NCBI GenBank assembly: GCA_002695065.1
Contig: NZNW01000051.1
Location: 1-43,581 of the forward strand
Direction of reading: 5' to 3'
Origin: Salinicola sp.
GTDB taxonomy: Bacteria; Pseudomonadota; Gammaproteobacteria; Pseudomonadales; Halomonadaceae
DNA: 43,581 nucleotides
The notes beneath the pieces are model-generated. The model ran no database searches and was not told the DNA's origin. It saw only the letters and a list, made by a program, of their open reading frames with translations. Shown here in pieces: positions 1-11,757 of the stretch. Within the stretch, counting starts at the first letter, position 1. Every line of letters begins with the position of its first letter. Made by a program: the position numbers and the translations under genes.

Positions 1-1
1 C

Positions 2-442
2 AACGGCGAGTGGGTGGAGTACACCATCGACGTCGCCACGGCCGGAACCTACCAACTCTCGTTTGCCGCGGCCACGATGTCCAACGGCCGCACCGTCACT
101 GCCAGCGTCGAGCAGGACGGCGCGACCTACACCAGCGCCGCTCCCCATGCCGTGACCAATACCGGTGGGTGGAACAACTATCAGGCCAACGACGGCATCG
201 AGCTGGATCTGTCGGCCGGCGAGCAGACGCTCCGGCTGACCTTCAACGGCGGCGCCATGAATCTGCAGTCATTCACGCTGACCCCGGAGAACACGTTGGC
301 GGTCGCTTCTCCAATGGCAACCAGGATGGCGAGCGAGGGGGATTCTAGCCTGATGCAGACCGCGGAACTCGAGGGGTTCGTCCCCAGCGACGATGTTGCC
401 GTGGCCGGTGTCGATCATCCGGATACGGCAGGGTTGGCCTGA
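2..442 (+). CDS. C-terminal part of a secreted CBM6-like carbohydrate-binding protein (5' end outside window)
   Basis: The frame is open from base 2 and stops at TGA 440-442, giving 146 residues of a gene that begins left of the window. About the first 95 residues look like one jelly-roll carbohydrate-binding module of the CBM6 type: an opening WVEYTIDV strand, then AGTYQLSF, a TGGWNNY stretch with the aromatic residues usually used to stack on sugar, and a closing LRLTFNGGAMNLQSF strand. Such modules sit at the end of exported glycoside hydrolases or lyases acting on polysaccharide, so the catalytic part should lie upstream. The last 50 or so residues are Ala/Val/Asp/Ser-rich with no anchor or sorting motif that I recognise. 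A CBM35 or a structural lectin-like domain is the main alternative. Internal start codons exist but are not used here. Confidence 0.8.
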   Translation, partial: NGEWVEYTIDVATAGTYQLSFAAATMSNGRTVTASVEQDGATYTSAAPHAVTNTGGWNNYQANDGIELDLSAGEQTLRLTFNGGAMNLQSFTLTPENTLAVASPMATRMASEGDSSLMQTAELEGFVPSDDVAVAGVDHPDTAGLA

Positions 443-461
443 GGCATTCCGGGCCGCCGAT

Positions 462-483
462 CGGCCGGGCCTTCGCCCGGCCG
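462..483. terminator. Hairpin between convergent CBM gene and holA
   Basis: A perfect 9-bp stem (CGGCCGGGC at 462-470, GCCCGGCCG at 475-483) with a CTTC loop lies 20 bases after the CBM-gene stop and 23 bases beyond the holA stop on the other strand. Position between convergent genes suggests a shared terminator. There is no T-tract on either side, so intrinsic termination would be weak. Confidence 0.5.
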
Positions 484-506
484 GAGAGCCAGATACCGGC
501 AGGCGA

Positions 507-1565
507 CTAGCCGGACCGGTAGGCGTGGGGCATTTCGGCCAGGATACCGCGACCGCCGGACAGGGTGAGGGCGAGATCCTGGAGAGAGTCCCAGATCGGT
601 AGCGCGATGGCGCCCTTGATGGCCAGGTCGATACGCTGGGAGAACAGCAGCAGCTTGTGCAAGCGTCGCTGCGGCAGCCGTTTGAGTGCCTGCTGATAGC
701 CGGGGCGGCGCTTCTCGGGAATCATCGGCCGCTGCGCCTTGCAGGCGTGTTCCAGACTCTGGCCCTGATCCAGGTGCTGGAAGATCGACAGCAGAATTCG
801 CAGCTCGCGTGTCAATGCCCACAGGATGACGGGCGCCTCGACCCCTTCCTGGCGCAGGCCGCGGACGATTCGCACGACCCGGTCGCGATCGCCCTTCAGG
901 CAGGCGTCGGAGAGTGTGAAGACGTCGTAGCGCGCGCTACTCTCGACCCCGTTGGCGATGGCGGCGGCATCGAGACGTGCATTCGGGGGCAGCAGCAAGG
1001 CCAGCTTCTGCAGTTCCTGGTCGGCGGCGAGCAGATTGCCCTCGGTGCGTTCGCCGAGAAGGCGGGCCGCCTCCATGTCCATCGTGAAGCCATAGCGGTT
1101 GGCACGGTCGCGCATCCAGAACCCCAGCCGCTGGTGATCCACCGGCCACACCGGAACGAACAGCCCCAGTTTGTCGAGCGTCTTGAACCACTTGCTCGAT
1201 TGCGCCTTGCGATCGAGTCGCTGACTGGAGAGCAGCAGCACGTTGTCGCTGGCGCCGGCCTGCTCGGCGTAGGCCTCCAGCGCCTTGCCGCCTTCCTGGC
1301 CGGGAGACTGTCCTCCCAGACGCAGTTCGATCAGCTTGCTCGAGGCGAACAGCGAGAGGCTGGATGCCGACTCCAGCAGTTGCGTCCACTGAAAGCCCGA
1401 TTCGACGTGCATGACTTCCCGCTCCTCGACGCCTCGCTCCCGTGCGACCCGGCGCACGGCGTCGCAGGCCTCGAGGTGTATCAGCGGCTCGTCTCCAGCG
1501 ATCATCACCACTGGCGGCAGGCGCTTGTTGAGCGACTCTTCCAGCTTGTCGGGAAAGACCTTCAT
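507..1565 (-). CDS. holA: DNA polymerase III subunit delta
   Basis: The 352-residue product matches the delta subunit of the replicative clamp loader, which opens the beta sliding clamp and loads it on DNA together with gamma/tau and delta-prime. The N-terminus MKVFPDKLEESL and the VVMIAGDEPLI strand are typical, followed by the delta AAA-like fold without a working Walker A motif. The middle ERTEGNLLAADQELQKLALL and the C-terminal helical collar region (RELRILLSIF, LFSQRIDLAIKG) are also family features. Length is normal (E. coli 343). It is the last gene of the leuS-lptE-holA strand and its ATG overlaps the lptE stop by 4 bases, so the two are probably translationally coupled. Confidence 0.95.
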   Translation of the reverse strand: MKVFPDKLEESLNKRLPPVVMIAGDEPLIHLEACDAVRRVARERGVEEREVMHVESGFQWTQLLESASSLSLFASSKLIELRLGGQSPGQEGGKALEAYAEQAGASDNVLLLSSQRLDRKAQSSKWFKTLDKLGLFVPVWPVDHQRLGFWMRDRANRYGFTMDMEAARLLGERTEGNLLAADQELQKLALLLPPNARLDAAAIANGVESSARYDVFTLSDACLKGDRDRVVRIVRGLRQEGVEAPVILWALTRELRILLSIFQHLDQGQSLEHACKAQRPMIPEKRRPGYQQALKRLPQRRLHKLLLFSQRIDLAIKGAIALPIWDSLQDLALTLSGGRGILAEMPHAYRSG

Positions 1566-2050
1566 GGTGTCTCGAGTGCGTCCAGCCGGTCGATCAACTG
1601 AGTGGCCGCGTCGCGTCGCAACTGTTCGATGGCGTTGGTGCGTGCCTCTTCCCCGGAGTAGATGTCATCGGTGGAGAGCAGTACCGTCGTCGACACCTCG
1701 AGCTGCTGCTGATTGAGCAGGTAGGCGCTGTCCGAGACGCGCTGGACCGAGAACGGGGCGGTCAGGGTGATCGAGGTCTCCCGGCTGCCGGAATCGGATC
1801 GCGTCAGCCGATTCTCGCCGATCCTCTCGTCGCCGAGGTTGACGCGCAGGTCGGCATCTTCCACGACCCGCGTGCCGGCGCTCTCGAGCGAGCGGCGGAC
1901 TTCCTCGCTGAGCGGGGAGACGTTGGCGCTGAGGCTGAGCTCCGAAATGCCCAGGGCCGGCTGATGCAGTCCACGGAGCTGGAAGCCGCAGCCGGCCAGC
2001 ACGGTCAGCGATACGGCCATCAGGCCGGCCAGGGCGGTGCGACGCATCAT
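1562..2050 (-). CDS. lptE: LPS-assembly lipoprotein LptE
   Basis: LptE is the outer-membrane lipoprotein that plugs the LptD barrel and helps insert lipopolysaccharide in the outer leaflet. The 162-residue product has a short basic N-terminus, a hydrophobic stretch and a lipobox L18-A-G-C21, followed directly by GFQLRG, a hallmark of LptE/RlpB. The rest is the small alpha/beta fold with ETSITLTAPFSVQRVSDSAYLLNQQQLEVSTT as expected. The second codon is also ATG, so the true start may be one codon later. It lies 111 bp downstream of leuS and overlaps holA by 4 bp, the same order as in E. coli. Confidence 0.92.
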   Translation of the reverse strand: MMRRTALAGLMAVSLTVLAGCGFQLRGLHQPALGISELSLSANVSPLSEEVRRSLESAGTRVVEDADLRVNLGDERIGENRLTRSDSGSRETSITLTAPFSVQRVSDSAYLLNQQQLEVSTTVLLSTDDIYSGEEARTNAIEQLRRDAATQLIDRLDALETP

Positions 2051-2161
2051 GAAAAGCTCCTATTCGCATGGCGGCACTGCTTCCGCAGTGCCGGGTGGGG
2101 TCCAGTGTCGACCCGTGGGGTAGCCGATAGCGCGGACATCGGTATACCGGTCGGTGATCCT

Positions 2162-5522
<3,361 letters not shown>

Positions 5523-5545
5523 GGGGCCGTCCTCGTACGGCTCTG

Positions 5546-5590
5546 GCGAAACCAGGACTCTCGAGAAACCAGGGCTCTCGCGAAACCAGA
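5546..5590 (+). repeat. 2.6 copies of a 17-bp tandem repeat
   Basis: The unit GCGAAACCAGGACTCTC (5546-5562) is followed by GAGAAACCAGGGCTCTC (5563-5579) and a partial third copy starting GCGAAACCAG (5580-5589). The period is 17, not a multiple of three, and it lies between two plus-strand genes, so it is non-coding. It may be slippage-derived or a cluster of protein-binding sites. Confidence 0.75.
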
Positions 5591-5663
5591 AACGCCGGGG
5601 AACATTCGGCATCGACATAAGTCGTAACGGCATTCCACGCTGAAACCGACGAGGGACCGGATC

Positions 5664-7028
5664 GTGCCGAAGTCAATCCGCAAGTGGCGACGGGGTCTGC
5701 TGGCCATCGGCCTGCTGGCCGGGTTTTGCGACCCGCTTCAGGCCGATGCGCTCGCCCGGGACGCCGAGTCCATGGCGAGCGCCGGCTGCCCTGACTGGCT
5801 GCCCGAGCCGACGCGGTGTTTTACCGGCCAGGATACGCACGGCGCCTATTACTGGATCGCGATCCCCGACGGCTGGAACCACAAGCTGGTGCTCCACAGT
5901 CACGGCGGACCACGCCCCAACGCGCCTCGGCCCGACGATCCGCTCGATATCGATCTGCGCCAGTACGACGTGATGGTCCGGGAAGGCTACGCCTGGGCCG
6001 GCTCCAGCTATCGGCGAGGCGGCTATGGCGTGCGAATGGCGGCCGAGGATACCGACTATCTGCGGCGGCTTTTCGTCGCGCGCTTCGGCCAGCCCGATCG
6101 CATCTACCTTCACGGGCAGTCGTGGGGGGGCAACGTGGCCGCCAAGGCCATGGAGCTCTACGGCACGGACAAGGAGGGCCGGTACCGTTACGACGGGGCG
6201 CTGCTCACCAGCGGCGTGTTGGGGGGCGGCGCCCAGGCCTATCAGTTCCGCGCCGACCTGCGGGCGGTCTACCAGTACTACTGCGCCAACCATCCCTATC
6301 CCGGCGAACGGCAATACCCCTTGTGGGAGGGGCTGCCGAAGGGAAGCGACATGACCCCGGAAGCGCTCAACGCCCGGGTCGACGCGTGCACCGGCGCCGG
6401 GCTGCCGGCGGAGCAGCGCACGCTCGTCCAGCAGCAGACGCTGAACAATATCGTCGATGTCGTGCGGATCCCGCCGGGCACGCTGAAGGCGCACATGCGC
6501 TGGTCGACGTTCCTGTTCCAGGACATGGTCGAGCAGCGGCTCGACGGGGCAAGCCCGTTTTCGAACCGCGGCGTACGCTACCGCGGCTCGAGCAACGACG
6601 ACGCGCTCAACGCGGGGATCTCCCGATTCGACGAGGATGCCCGGGCGGTCGAGAAGCTGGGCGATGATGCCGGGCTCACCGGCATGACCGATATCCCCAC
6701 GGTGACCATGCACGCGATCGACGATCCGATCATCTTCGTGGAGAACGAGTGGCTCTATCGGCGGGCACGCGAGGATAGCGGGACCGCCGACAGCCTGGTC
6801 CAGATCTATACTGACGAAGCGGTGCACAGCAAGCTCTCCACGCCGCAGTACGCCGCCGCACTGGAGGCGCTGGACCGCTGGGTGGAGCGCGACCGCAAGC
6901 CCACTCCGGAGGCGATCGCCCGCTACTGCGAGACGCGGGAAGCCAGTGTCTACGAAGGGGGCTGCCATTTCGACACCGACTACGAGGTGGCTGACTGGCG
7001 CGCCAGGGTCTATGCCCGCCAGCCTTGA
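5664..7028 (+). CDS. Exported alpha/beta-hydrolase of unknown substrate
   Basis: A 454-residue protein with a basic N-terminus (KSIRKWRR) and a hydrophobic run to about residue 21, then DPLQADA, which looks like a Sec signal peptide. The mature part shows an alpha/beta-hydrolase fold: HSHGG at 79-82 for the oxyanion hole, the nucleophile elbow G151-Q-S153-W-G, a likely acid at D353 or D354 (HAIDDP) and a likely catalytic His388 (DEAVHSK). Four conserved-looking cysteines suggest disulfides in the periplasm or outside the cell. Start is GTG 5664 with GAGGGA 8 bases upstream. It could be an esterase, lipase or peptidase; the sequence does not decide. No operon partner: the next gene is convergent. 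Confidence 0.75.
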   Translation: MPKSIRKWRRGLLAIGLLAGFCDPLQADALARDAESMASAGCPDWLPEPTRCFTGQDTHGAYYWIAIPDGWNHKLVLHSHGGPRPNAPRPDDPLDIDLRQYDVMVREGYAWAGSSYRRGGYGVRMAAEDTDYLRRLFVARFGQPDRIYLHGQSWGGNVAAKAMELYGTDKEGRYRYDGALLTSGVLGGGAQAYQFRADLRAVYQYYCANHPYPGERQYPLWEGLPKGSDMTPEALNARVDACTGAGLPAEQRTLVQQQTLNNIVDVVRIPPGTLKAHMRWSTFLFQDMVEQRLDGASPFSNRGVRYRGSSNDDALNAGISRFDEDARAVEKLGDDAGLTGMTDIPTVTMHAIDDPIIFVENEWLYRRAREDSGTADSLVQIYTDEAVHSKLSTPQYAAALEALDRWVERDRKPTPEAIARYCETREASVYEGGCHFDTDYEVADWRARVYARQP

Positions 7029-7044
7029 GCATGCGGTTTACGGT

Positions 7045-8415
7045 CTAGAGCGCGGGTTGCACGTCCGGCTTGGATGATCGCTGCCACTCGGCCTCGTCGG
7101 CGTCCAGCGCCCGATGCGACGACTCCGGCAGGCGTAGCCCACCCCACATCGCCAGTAGCGTGATCGCGATCAGGTAGATCGCGGGCGACAGGTTGTTGCC
7201 GGTGCGATCGATCAGCCAGGTCGCGACCAACGGCGCCGTGCCGCCGAAGATCGTGTAGGAGACGTTGTAGCAGAGCGCCGAGGCGGTGTATCGAACGCGC
7301 GTCGGGAACTGCTCCGACAGCAGCACCGCCGTCACCACGCCGCAGATTACCGCGCCCACCGCCATCAGCATCGCTCCGATCAGCGATGCCCACCACTCGC
7401 CACTGCCGGCCAGCGTATAGGCGGGGAAGACCGCCCCGATGAGGCACGCCCCGGCGGTCAGTATCGTCTTGCGGCGCCCGACCCGATCGGCATAGCGTCC
7501 CACGAATGGACACAGCGCCGCGGCGAAGAGCAGCGCGACGAGGCTGGCCAGCAGCGCCGTGGTGCGCGTGGCGTCGCCGACCACCTGCATGTAGGTCGTG
7601 AAGTAGGTCGTGAACATGTAGAACGACAGCGCCGTTACCGAGATGAAGGCGCTGAGGCTGACGATGGTGGCGCCGTGGGTGCGGACGGTCTCCTTCAGCG
7701 GCGCCTGCGGCACGGCATGCTGGGCTTTCAGGGCCTGGAAGGCGGGGGATTCGTCCAGGCGCAGGCGCATGTAGAGCCCGACCAACCCCAGCGGGGCGGC
7801 AATCAGGAACGGCACGCGCCAGCCCCAGGCGTTCAAGGCCTCCTCGGACAGCAGGGCGCTGATGGAGAAGGTCAGCGCCGCCGCGGTGGCGAAGGCCAGA
7901 AAGGTCGAGACCGGAACGAAGCTGCCGTAGCGGGCCTTGCGGCGGGTCGGCGCATGTTCCATCACGAAAGCGCAGGCGCCGGCATATTCGCCGCCGGCGG
8001 AGAAGCCCTGGACGCAGCGGGCCAGCGCCAGTGCCAGCGGCGCGAACAGCCCGACGCTGGCGTAGGTCGGCAGCACGCCGATCAGGGTGGTGGCGCCGGC
8101 CATCAGCAGCACGGTGACGGACAGTATGCGCTTGCGGCCGATCCTGTCGCCGAGCATGCCGAAGAAGATGCCGCCCAGCGGACGTAGCGCAAACGAGACC
8201 GCGAATACCGCGAATGTCTGCAACAGTGCCAGTGAATCGTCGCCGGGGGGAAAGAAATGCTGTGCGATGATCACGGCCAGAAAGCCGTAGACGGCGAAAT
8301 CGAACCACTCGACGAAATTGCCGATCGCCGATGCCGCGATCACCTTGCGTAGTGTGGCCAGATCGATATCGGTCGGGGCCGAAGCGGTCGCGTTGTTATT
8401 GTTGACCGTTGCCAT
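7045..8415 (-). CDS. MHS-family (ProP/KgtP-like) MFS metabolite:H+ symporter
   Basis: A 456-residue inner-membrane transporter with twelve predicted helices. The first helix carries ASAIGNFVEWFDFAVYG and the loop between helices 2 and 3 carries FGMLGDRIGRKR, both signatures of the metabolite:H+ symporter (MHS) branch that includes ProP, KgtP and ShiA. A second RYADRVGRRK motif lies between helices 8 and 9, and QGFSAGGEYAGA is in helix 4. Likely substrates are small dicarboxylates, betaine/proline or aromatic acids. The C-terminus lacks the ProP coiled coil, so a compatible-solute role like that of ProP is less likely. It lies 115 bp downstream of the 2-oxoadipate decarboxylase gene on the same strand, which makes a dicarboxylate substrate plausible. 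Confidence 0.88.
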   Translation of the reverse strand: MATVNNNNATASAPTDIDLATLRKVIAASAIGNFVEWFDFAVYGFLAVIIAQHFFPPGDDSLALLQTFAVFAVSFALRPLGGIFFGMLGDRIGRKRILSVTVLLMAGATTLIGVLPTYASVGLFAPLALALARCVQGFSAGGEYAGACAFVMEHAPTRRKARYGSFVPVSTFLAFATAAALTFSISALLSEEALNAWGWRVPFLIAAPLGLVGLYMRLRLDESPAFQALKAQHAVPQAPLKETVRTHGATIVSLSAFISVTALSFYMFTTYFTTYMQVVGDATRTTALLASLVALLFAAALCPFVGRYADRVGRRKTILTAGACLIGAVFPAYTLAGSGEWWASLIGAMLMAVGAVICGVVTAVLLSEQFPTRVRYTASALCYNVSYTIFGGTAPLVATWLIDRTGNNLSPAIYLIAITLLAMWGGLRLPESSHRALDADEAEWQRSSKPDVQPAL

Positions 8416-8530
8416 TGCCAGTCTCCAGGGGTTTCGAGCGAAGCTCTCAGCCTAGGGCGACCGGCGAATGACTATCGCCATTCAGGCGACGAGAAGTGTT
8501 CTGGCCACGACGCCTCCTGGGCGACAGCCC

Positions 8531-9907
8531 TCACGCCTGGATACCCAGCTGTTGCCTTGCCCGCTCCAGCGAATCTGCCTGTAGCCGAGCGTAGAGTTCG
8601 AACTGGTCGTGGACCGGTCGGCCAAGGGCGAGTTCGAAGGCGCTCTGGTTGGATTCGCTGGCATAGGCCTGATGCTTTGCATCGCCCAGGTTCGACTGAA
8701 AGATGCCGGCAGCGCTCACCGGCAGGAAATCCTCGTAGGTGATCGGCGTGGCTTCGATCCAGTCGGCCGCCATGGCGGCGTCGAGCGAGGATGGCACCGG
8801 CTCTCCCTTGGCCAGCTGCTGGCGGCCGCTCTCGCTGACACGGTATCGAAAGTAGGCGAGGGCGTCGCGCCGCAGCGTCTGCGGATCGTCGGGAAACGCC
8901 GAGAAGCATCCGCTCAACTGGCGCTGGTGCGCCGTATTGTCGGCCGCGGCCGGCGCCTGACGCGAGCGGGTCAGCAGCTCGTCGTAGAGCGCGCGGCCCT
9001 TGGGCGTCAGCGCCGCACCGCGCTGCTCGATCTCGCCGAAGCGGGCGGTATGGGTGCCGCTCTCGTCGCTGGCGGCGAAACGGACCGGCTCTTCCAGCGC
9101 CTTGAAGCTGGTCTGGCGCAGCAGGATGGGGCACTGGCGCCGGGGCGGGCCCTCGATGACCGCCTTGGGCGTGATGCCGTAGCCCGGCATGGCGGCCTGG
9201 GCGGCGTCGATATCCAGCGTTCGCGGGGTGAGGTGATTGATATGTGGCCCGCGGAAGCAGACCACGTCGGCCACGAGACGATGCGCGTCGTGCAGCGCCC
9301 GGTAGGTGTCGTGATCGACGGTCGCGTCGCGATGCCAGCGGAAGGTCTCGAGGATTTCGTTCACGAAGCGTTCGGCCTGATCGCTGTCGAACCCGCCCTG
9401 GCGTTCGCCAATCGCGACCAGCTCCCTGGCACCGGGCGTGAAGATGTCGCGCTCGGCCAGAATCGCGGCGGCCTGGCGGCGCAGCTCGTCCTCTTCGATC
9501 AGTTCCAGGCGCAGCAGCGAGGTGAAGACCCGGAACGGGTTGCGCTTGAGCGATGCCTCATCGATGGGCCGGAATGCGGTGGAGTGGACCGGCACGCCGG
9601 CTGCCGACAGGTCGTAGTAGCTCACCGGGAACATGCCCATCAGCGCAAAGACGCGCCTGAGCATCGACAGCTCGTCGGCGGTGCCTACCCGAATCGCACC
9701 GTGGCGCTCGACGTCCAGGCGCGACGTTTCGTCGTGGGCGTCAAACTGGGCCGCCAGCGCCGGGTCCGCCTCGAGGGTCCTGCGGTTGATGTCGGCGACC
9801 AGTTTCAGCAGATCGCCATACTGCGGCACCTCCTGGCGATACATGTCGGACATGGCTTGCGAAAAGGCGCTGCGGATATCGTCGGGGGAGACCAGTGGCA
9901 GTGTCAT
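8531..9907 (-). CDS. ydcJ: 2-oxoadipate dioxygenase/decarboxylase family protein (HglS/YdcJ, DUF1338)
   Basis: The 458-residue product matches E. coli YdcJ along its length, with the same DIRSAFSQAMS start and conserved blocks VERHGAIRVGT, FRPIDEASLKRNPFRVFTS, HINHLTPRTLDID and ARFGEIEQRGAALTPKGR. Pseudomonas HglS of this family is an Fe(II) enzyme that converts 2-oxoadipate to D-2-hydroxyglutarate in lysine breakdown. The expected metal ligands are visible: His69, His225 and a Glu in FGEIEQRG (residues 290-297). No other lysine-catabolic gene is in view, so the pathway role is inferred from the family. The start ATG 9907 gives the usual N-terminus. A same-strand MHS transporter follows. Confidence 0.92.
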   Translation of the reverse strand: MTLPLVSPDDIRSAFSQAMSDMYRQEVPQYGDLLKLVADINRRTLEADPALAAQFDAHDETSRLDVERHGAIRVGTADELSMLRRVFALMGMFPVSYYDLSAAGVPVHSTAFRPIDEASLKRNPFRVFTSLLRLELIEEDELRRQAAAILAERDIFTPGARELVAIGERQGGFDSDQAERFVNEILETFRWHRDATVDHDTYRALHDAHRLVADVVCFRGPHINHLTPRTLDIDAAQAAMPGYGITPKAVIEGPPRRQCPILLRQTSFKALEEPVRFAASDESGTHTARFGEIEQRGAALTPKGRALYDELLTRSRQAPAAADNTAHQRQLSGCFSAFPDDPQTLRRDALAYFRYRVSESGRQQLAKGEPVPSSLDAAMAADWIEATPITYEDFLPVSAAGIFQSNLGDAKHQAYASESNQSAFELALGRPVHDQFELYARLQADSLERARQQLGIQA

Positions 9908-10036
9908 GGCAGACTCGATGACCGGAAATGAAGACCTTCATCCAACGCTATCGGTGCCCTGGAGGCAAGCGACAGGAGTCGGCCTGGAACCAATCGATAA
10001 ACGCGCGTCGCATATTGGAAAAGCGGAGGAGAGTAT

Positions 10037-10081
10037 GGGGGGGAAGAGGGAAGAGGGAAGAAAGAAGAGAGGAGAGAGGAA
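10037..10081 (+). repeat. 45-base uninterrupted homopurine tract
   Basis: Every base from 10037 to 10081 is G or A, with GGGAAGA-type near-repeats. It lies in the 272-bp gap upstream of ydcJ and downstream of lnt, outside any supported gene. Such tracts can form triplex DNA or slip during replication. On the minus strand it would be a long pyrimidine run in transcripts reading on from lnt. Confidence 0.8.
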
Positions 10082-10109
10082 TGGCTGGTGCGGAGGGATC
10101 GTCTCGAAA

Positions 10110-10126
10110 GGATGGCGCCGCCATCC
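10110..10126 (-). terminator. Possible weak terminator after lnt
   Basis: On the minus strand a 7-bp stem (GGATGGC/GCCATCC, 3-base loop) is followed by TTTCG, 54 bases downstream of the lnt stop. Stem and T-run are both short, so termination may be partial. Confidence 0.35.
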
Positions 10127-10179
10127 ACCGGGTTCGAAAAGGAATCCCGGCGGCGTGGCGGCGGCGTCGATGGGGCGTT

Positions 10180-11667
10180 TCAGGGCGATTGGCGCGTCTT
10201 CCAGACCAGCGCCGGAGCCAGCAGCAGCAACGAGAGTAGCCAGGTCGGCCAGCTACCGGTGCGAGTGAACGGCGTCAGCCCGGTCATCGGGACGATATCG
10301 CCGACGACGCTGGCGGTCGCGAACTGGGGAGCGCGCTCCCGCAGACGGCCCTGGTCGTCGATGATCGCGGTCACGCCGTTGCTGGTGGCGCGGACGACGT
10401 AGCGACCGTTCTCGAGCGCTCGCAGGCGTGCCATCTGCAGGTGCTGCAACGGACCGATCGAGCGGCCGAACCAGGTATCGTTGGAAACCGTCAGCAGGAC
10501 GTTGGCGTCTCGCGCCCGCTCCGCAACCAGGTCGGGGTAGACGATCTCGTAGCAGATGGCGCTGCCGATGGCGACACCGTGGGTCAGGATCGGCGGTTGG
10601 GAGTCGGCGCCCGCGGCGAAGTCCGACATCGGCAGGTCGAAGAAGTCGATGATCCCGCGCAGCAGGAAGTCCAGCGGCAGGAATTCGCCGAACGGCACCA
10701 GATGGCTCTTGCGATACTCGCCGCGGACATCGCCGACGCCAGTGATCGCATTGTAGTAGCGTCCCGCTTCGTCACGCTGAACGATACCCGTCAGCAGCGA
10801 GGTCTCCGGCGGCAGCGTCGACTGCAGGCGGGCCATGAACGGCCGGGCCTGGCGCTCGAACATCGGCAGCGCGGTCTCCGGCCACACGATGATGTCGACA
10901 TCGTCGGGTTGTTCGCGGGTCATCCGGGTATAGGTGTTGACGGCGTTGCGCTGCCCCTCGGGACTCCACTTGGAGAGCTGGGGGAGATTGCCCTGCAGCA
11001 GCGCGACTCGCAGCGGATCCGCCGCCGGCGTGGTCCAGTGGCTGGGCAGCGCCAGCGGCGCCAGCCAGAGCAGGGCGATCGGGGCTGCCGCCCACCAGCG
11101 CCGGCGGCAGAACTCGACCAGTAGCGTGCCCGTGAGGGCGACGATCAACGACAGCAGATAGACGCCGCCGACGGGCGCCCATGGCGCCAGCGGGGAATCG
11201 ACCTGGGCACTGCCCAGCAGCAGCCAGGGAAAGCCGGTGAAGGCCCAGCTGCGGAAGGCCTCTCCCAGCACCCAGATACCGGCAAAGCTGAGAAAGGCGA
11301 GCCGGGATGAGGTGAAGCGGCGGTAGAGACCGAAGACGAAGGCGTGGAACAGCGCCAGCGTGCCGACGAACAGCGCTGTCAGGAACAGCGCCAGCGGTAC
11401 GCCGGTGTAGCCGTAGTCGTGGATCGAGACGTAGACCCAGGAAGTACCGGTACCGAATAGCCCGACCCCGAACAGCCAGCCGCGAAGCGCTGCCTGGCCG
11501 ACGCTCAGGCGGTGCTGGCCGAGATACATCAGGGCCACCGCCACCGGCCCCAGCCACCACAGGTGGAAGGGCGCGAAGGAGAGCGTGGAGAACCCGCCGG
11601 CGACCAGCGCAGCAAGATAGCCAGGCCATGGGCGGCGGGAGGAAATCAACGGCTTGGCTTGCGGCAT
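10180..11667 (-). CDS. lnt: Apolipoprotein N-acyltransferase
   Basis: Lnt transfers a third acyl chain from phospholipid to the N-terminal cysteine of lipoproteins in the inner membrane, the last maturation step. The 495-residue product has an N-terminal half of about seven hydrophobic helices and a periplasmic nitrilase-like domain from about residue 218. The catalytic triad is visible: E264 (IIVWPETALP), K320 (YRKSHLVPFGEFLP) and C372 (AICYEIVYPD). A last membrane helix (WPTWLLSLLLLAPALVW) closes the protein. Length fits E. coli Lnt (512). It lies 90 bp downstream of corC on the same strand, the usual order. The two lipoproteins in this window (LptE and the YajG-like protein) would be its substrates. 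Confidence 0.96.
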   Translation of the reverse strand: MPQAKPLISSRRPWPGYLAALVAGGFSTLSFAPFHLWWLGPVAVALMYLGQHRLSVGQAALRGWLFGVGLFGTGTSWVYVSIHDYGYTGVPLALFLTALFVGTLALFHAFVFGLYRRFTSSRLAFLSFAGIWVLGEAFRSWAFTGFPWLLLGSAQVDSPLAPWAPVGGVYLLSLIVALTGTLLVEFCRRRWWAAAPIALLWLAPLALPSHWTTPAADPLRVALLQGNLPQLSKWSPEGQRNAVNTYTRMTREQPDDVDIIVWPETALPMFERQARPFMARLQSTLPPETSLLTGIVQRDEAGRYYNAITGVGDVRGEYRKSHLVPFGEFLPLDFLLRGIIDFFDLPMSDFAAGADSQPPILTHGVAIGSAICYEIVYPDLVAERARDANVLLTVSNDTWFGRSIGPLQHLQMARLRALENGRYVVRATSNGVTAIIDDQGRLRERAPQFATASVVGDIVPMTGLTPFTRTGSWPTWLLSLLLLAPALVWKTRQSP

Positions 11668-11757
11668 GTCGAGGGCACTCCTGGCGAAAAGTGCCCCTTA
11701 TATCAAAGTTGCCGGTCAAATGCGCCAAGTGGTTGCGACCCGTTCAGGCCGGATCGC

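Noticed and set aside
10037-10081. CRISPR-like or simple-repeat array in the purine tract
   Set aside because: There are no regular repeat-spacer units; it is a base-composition run only.
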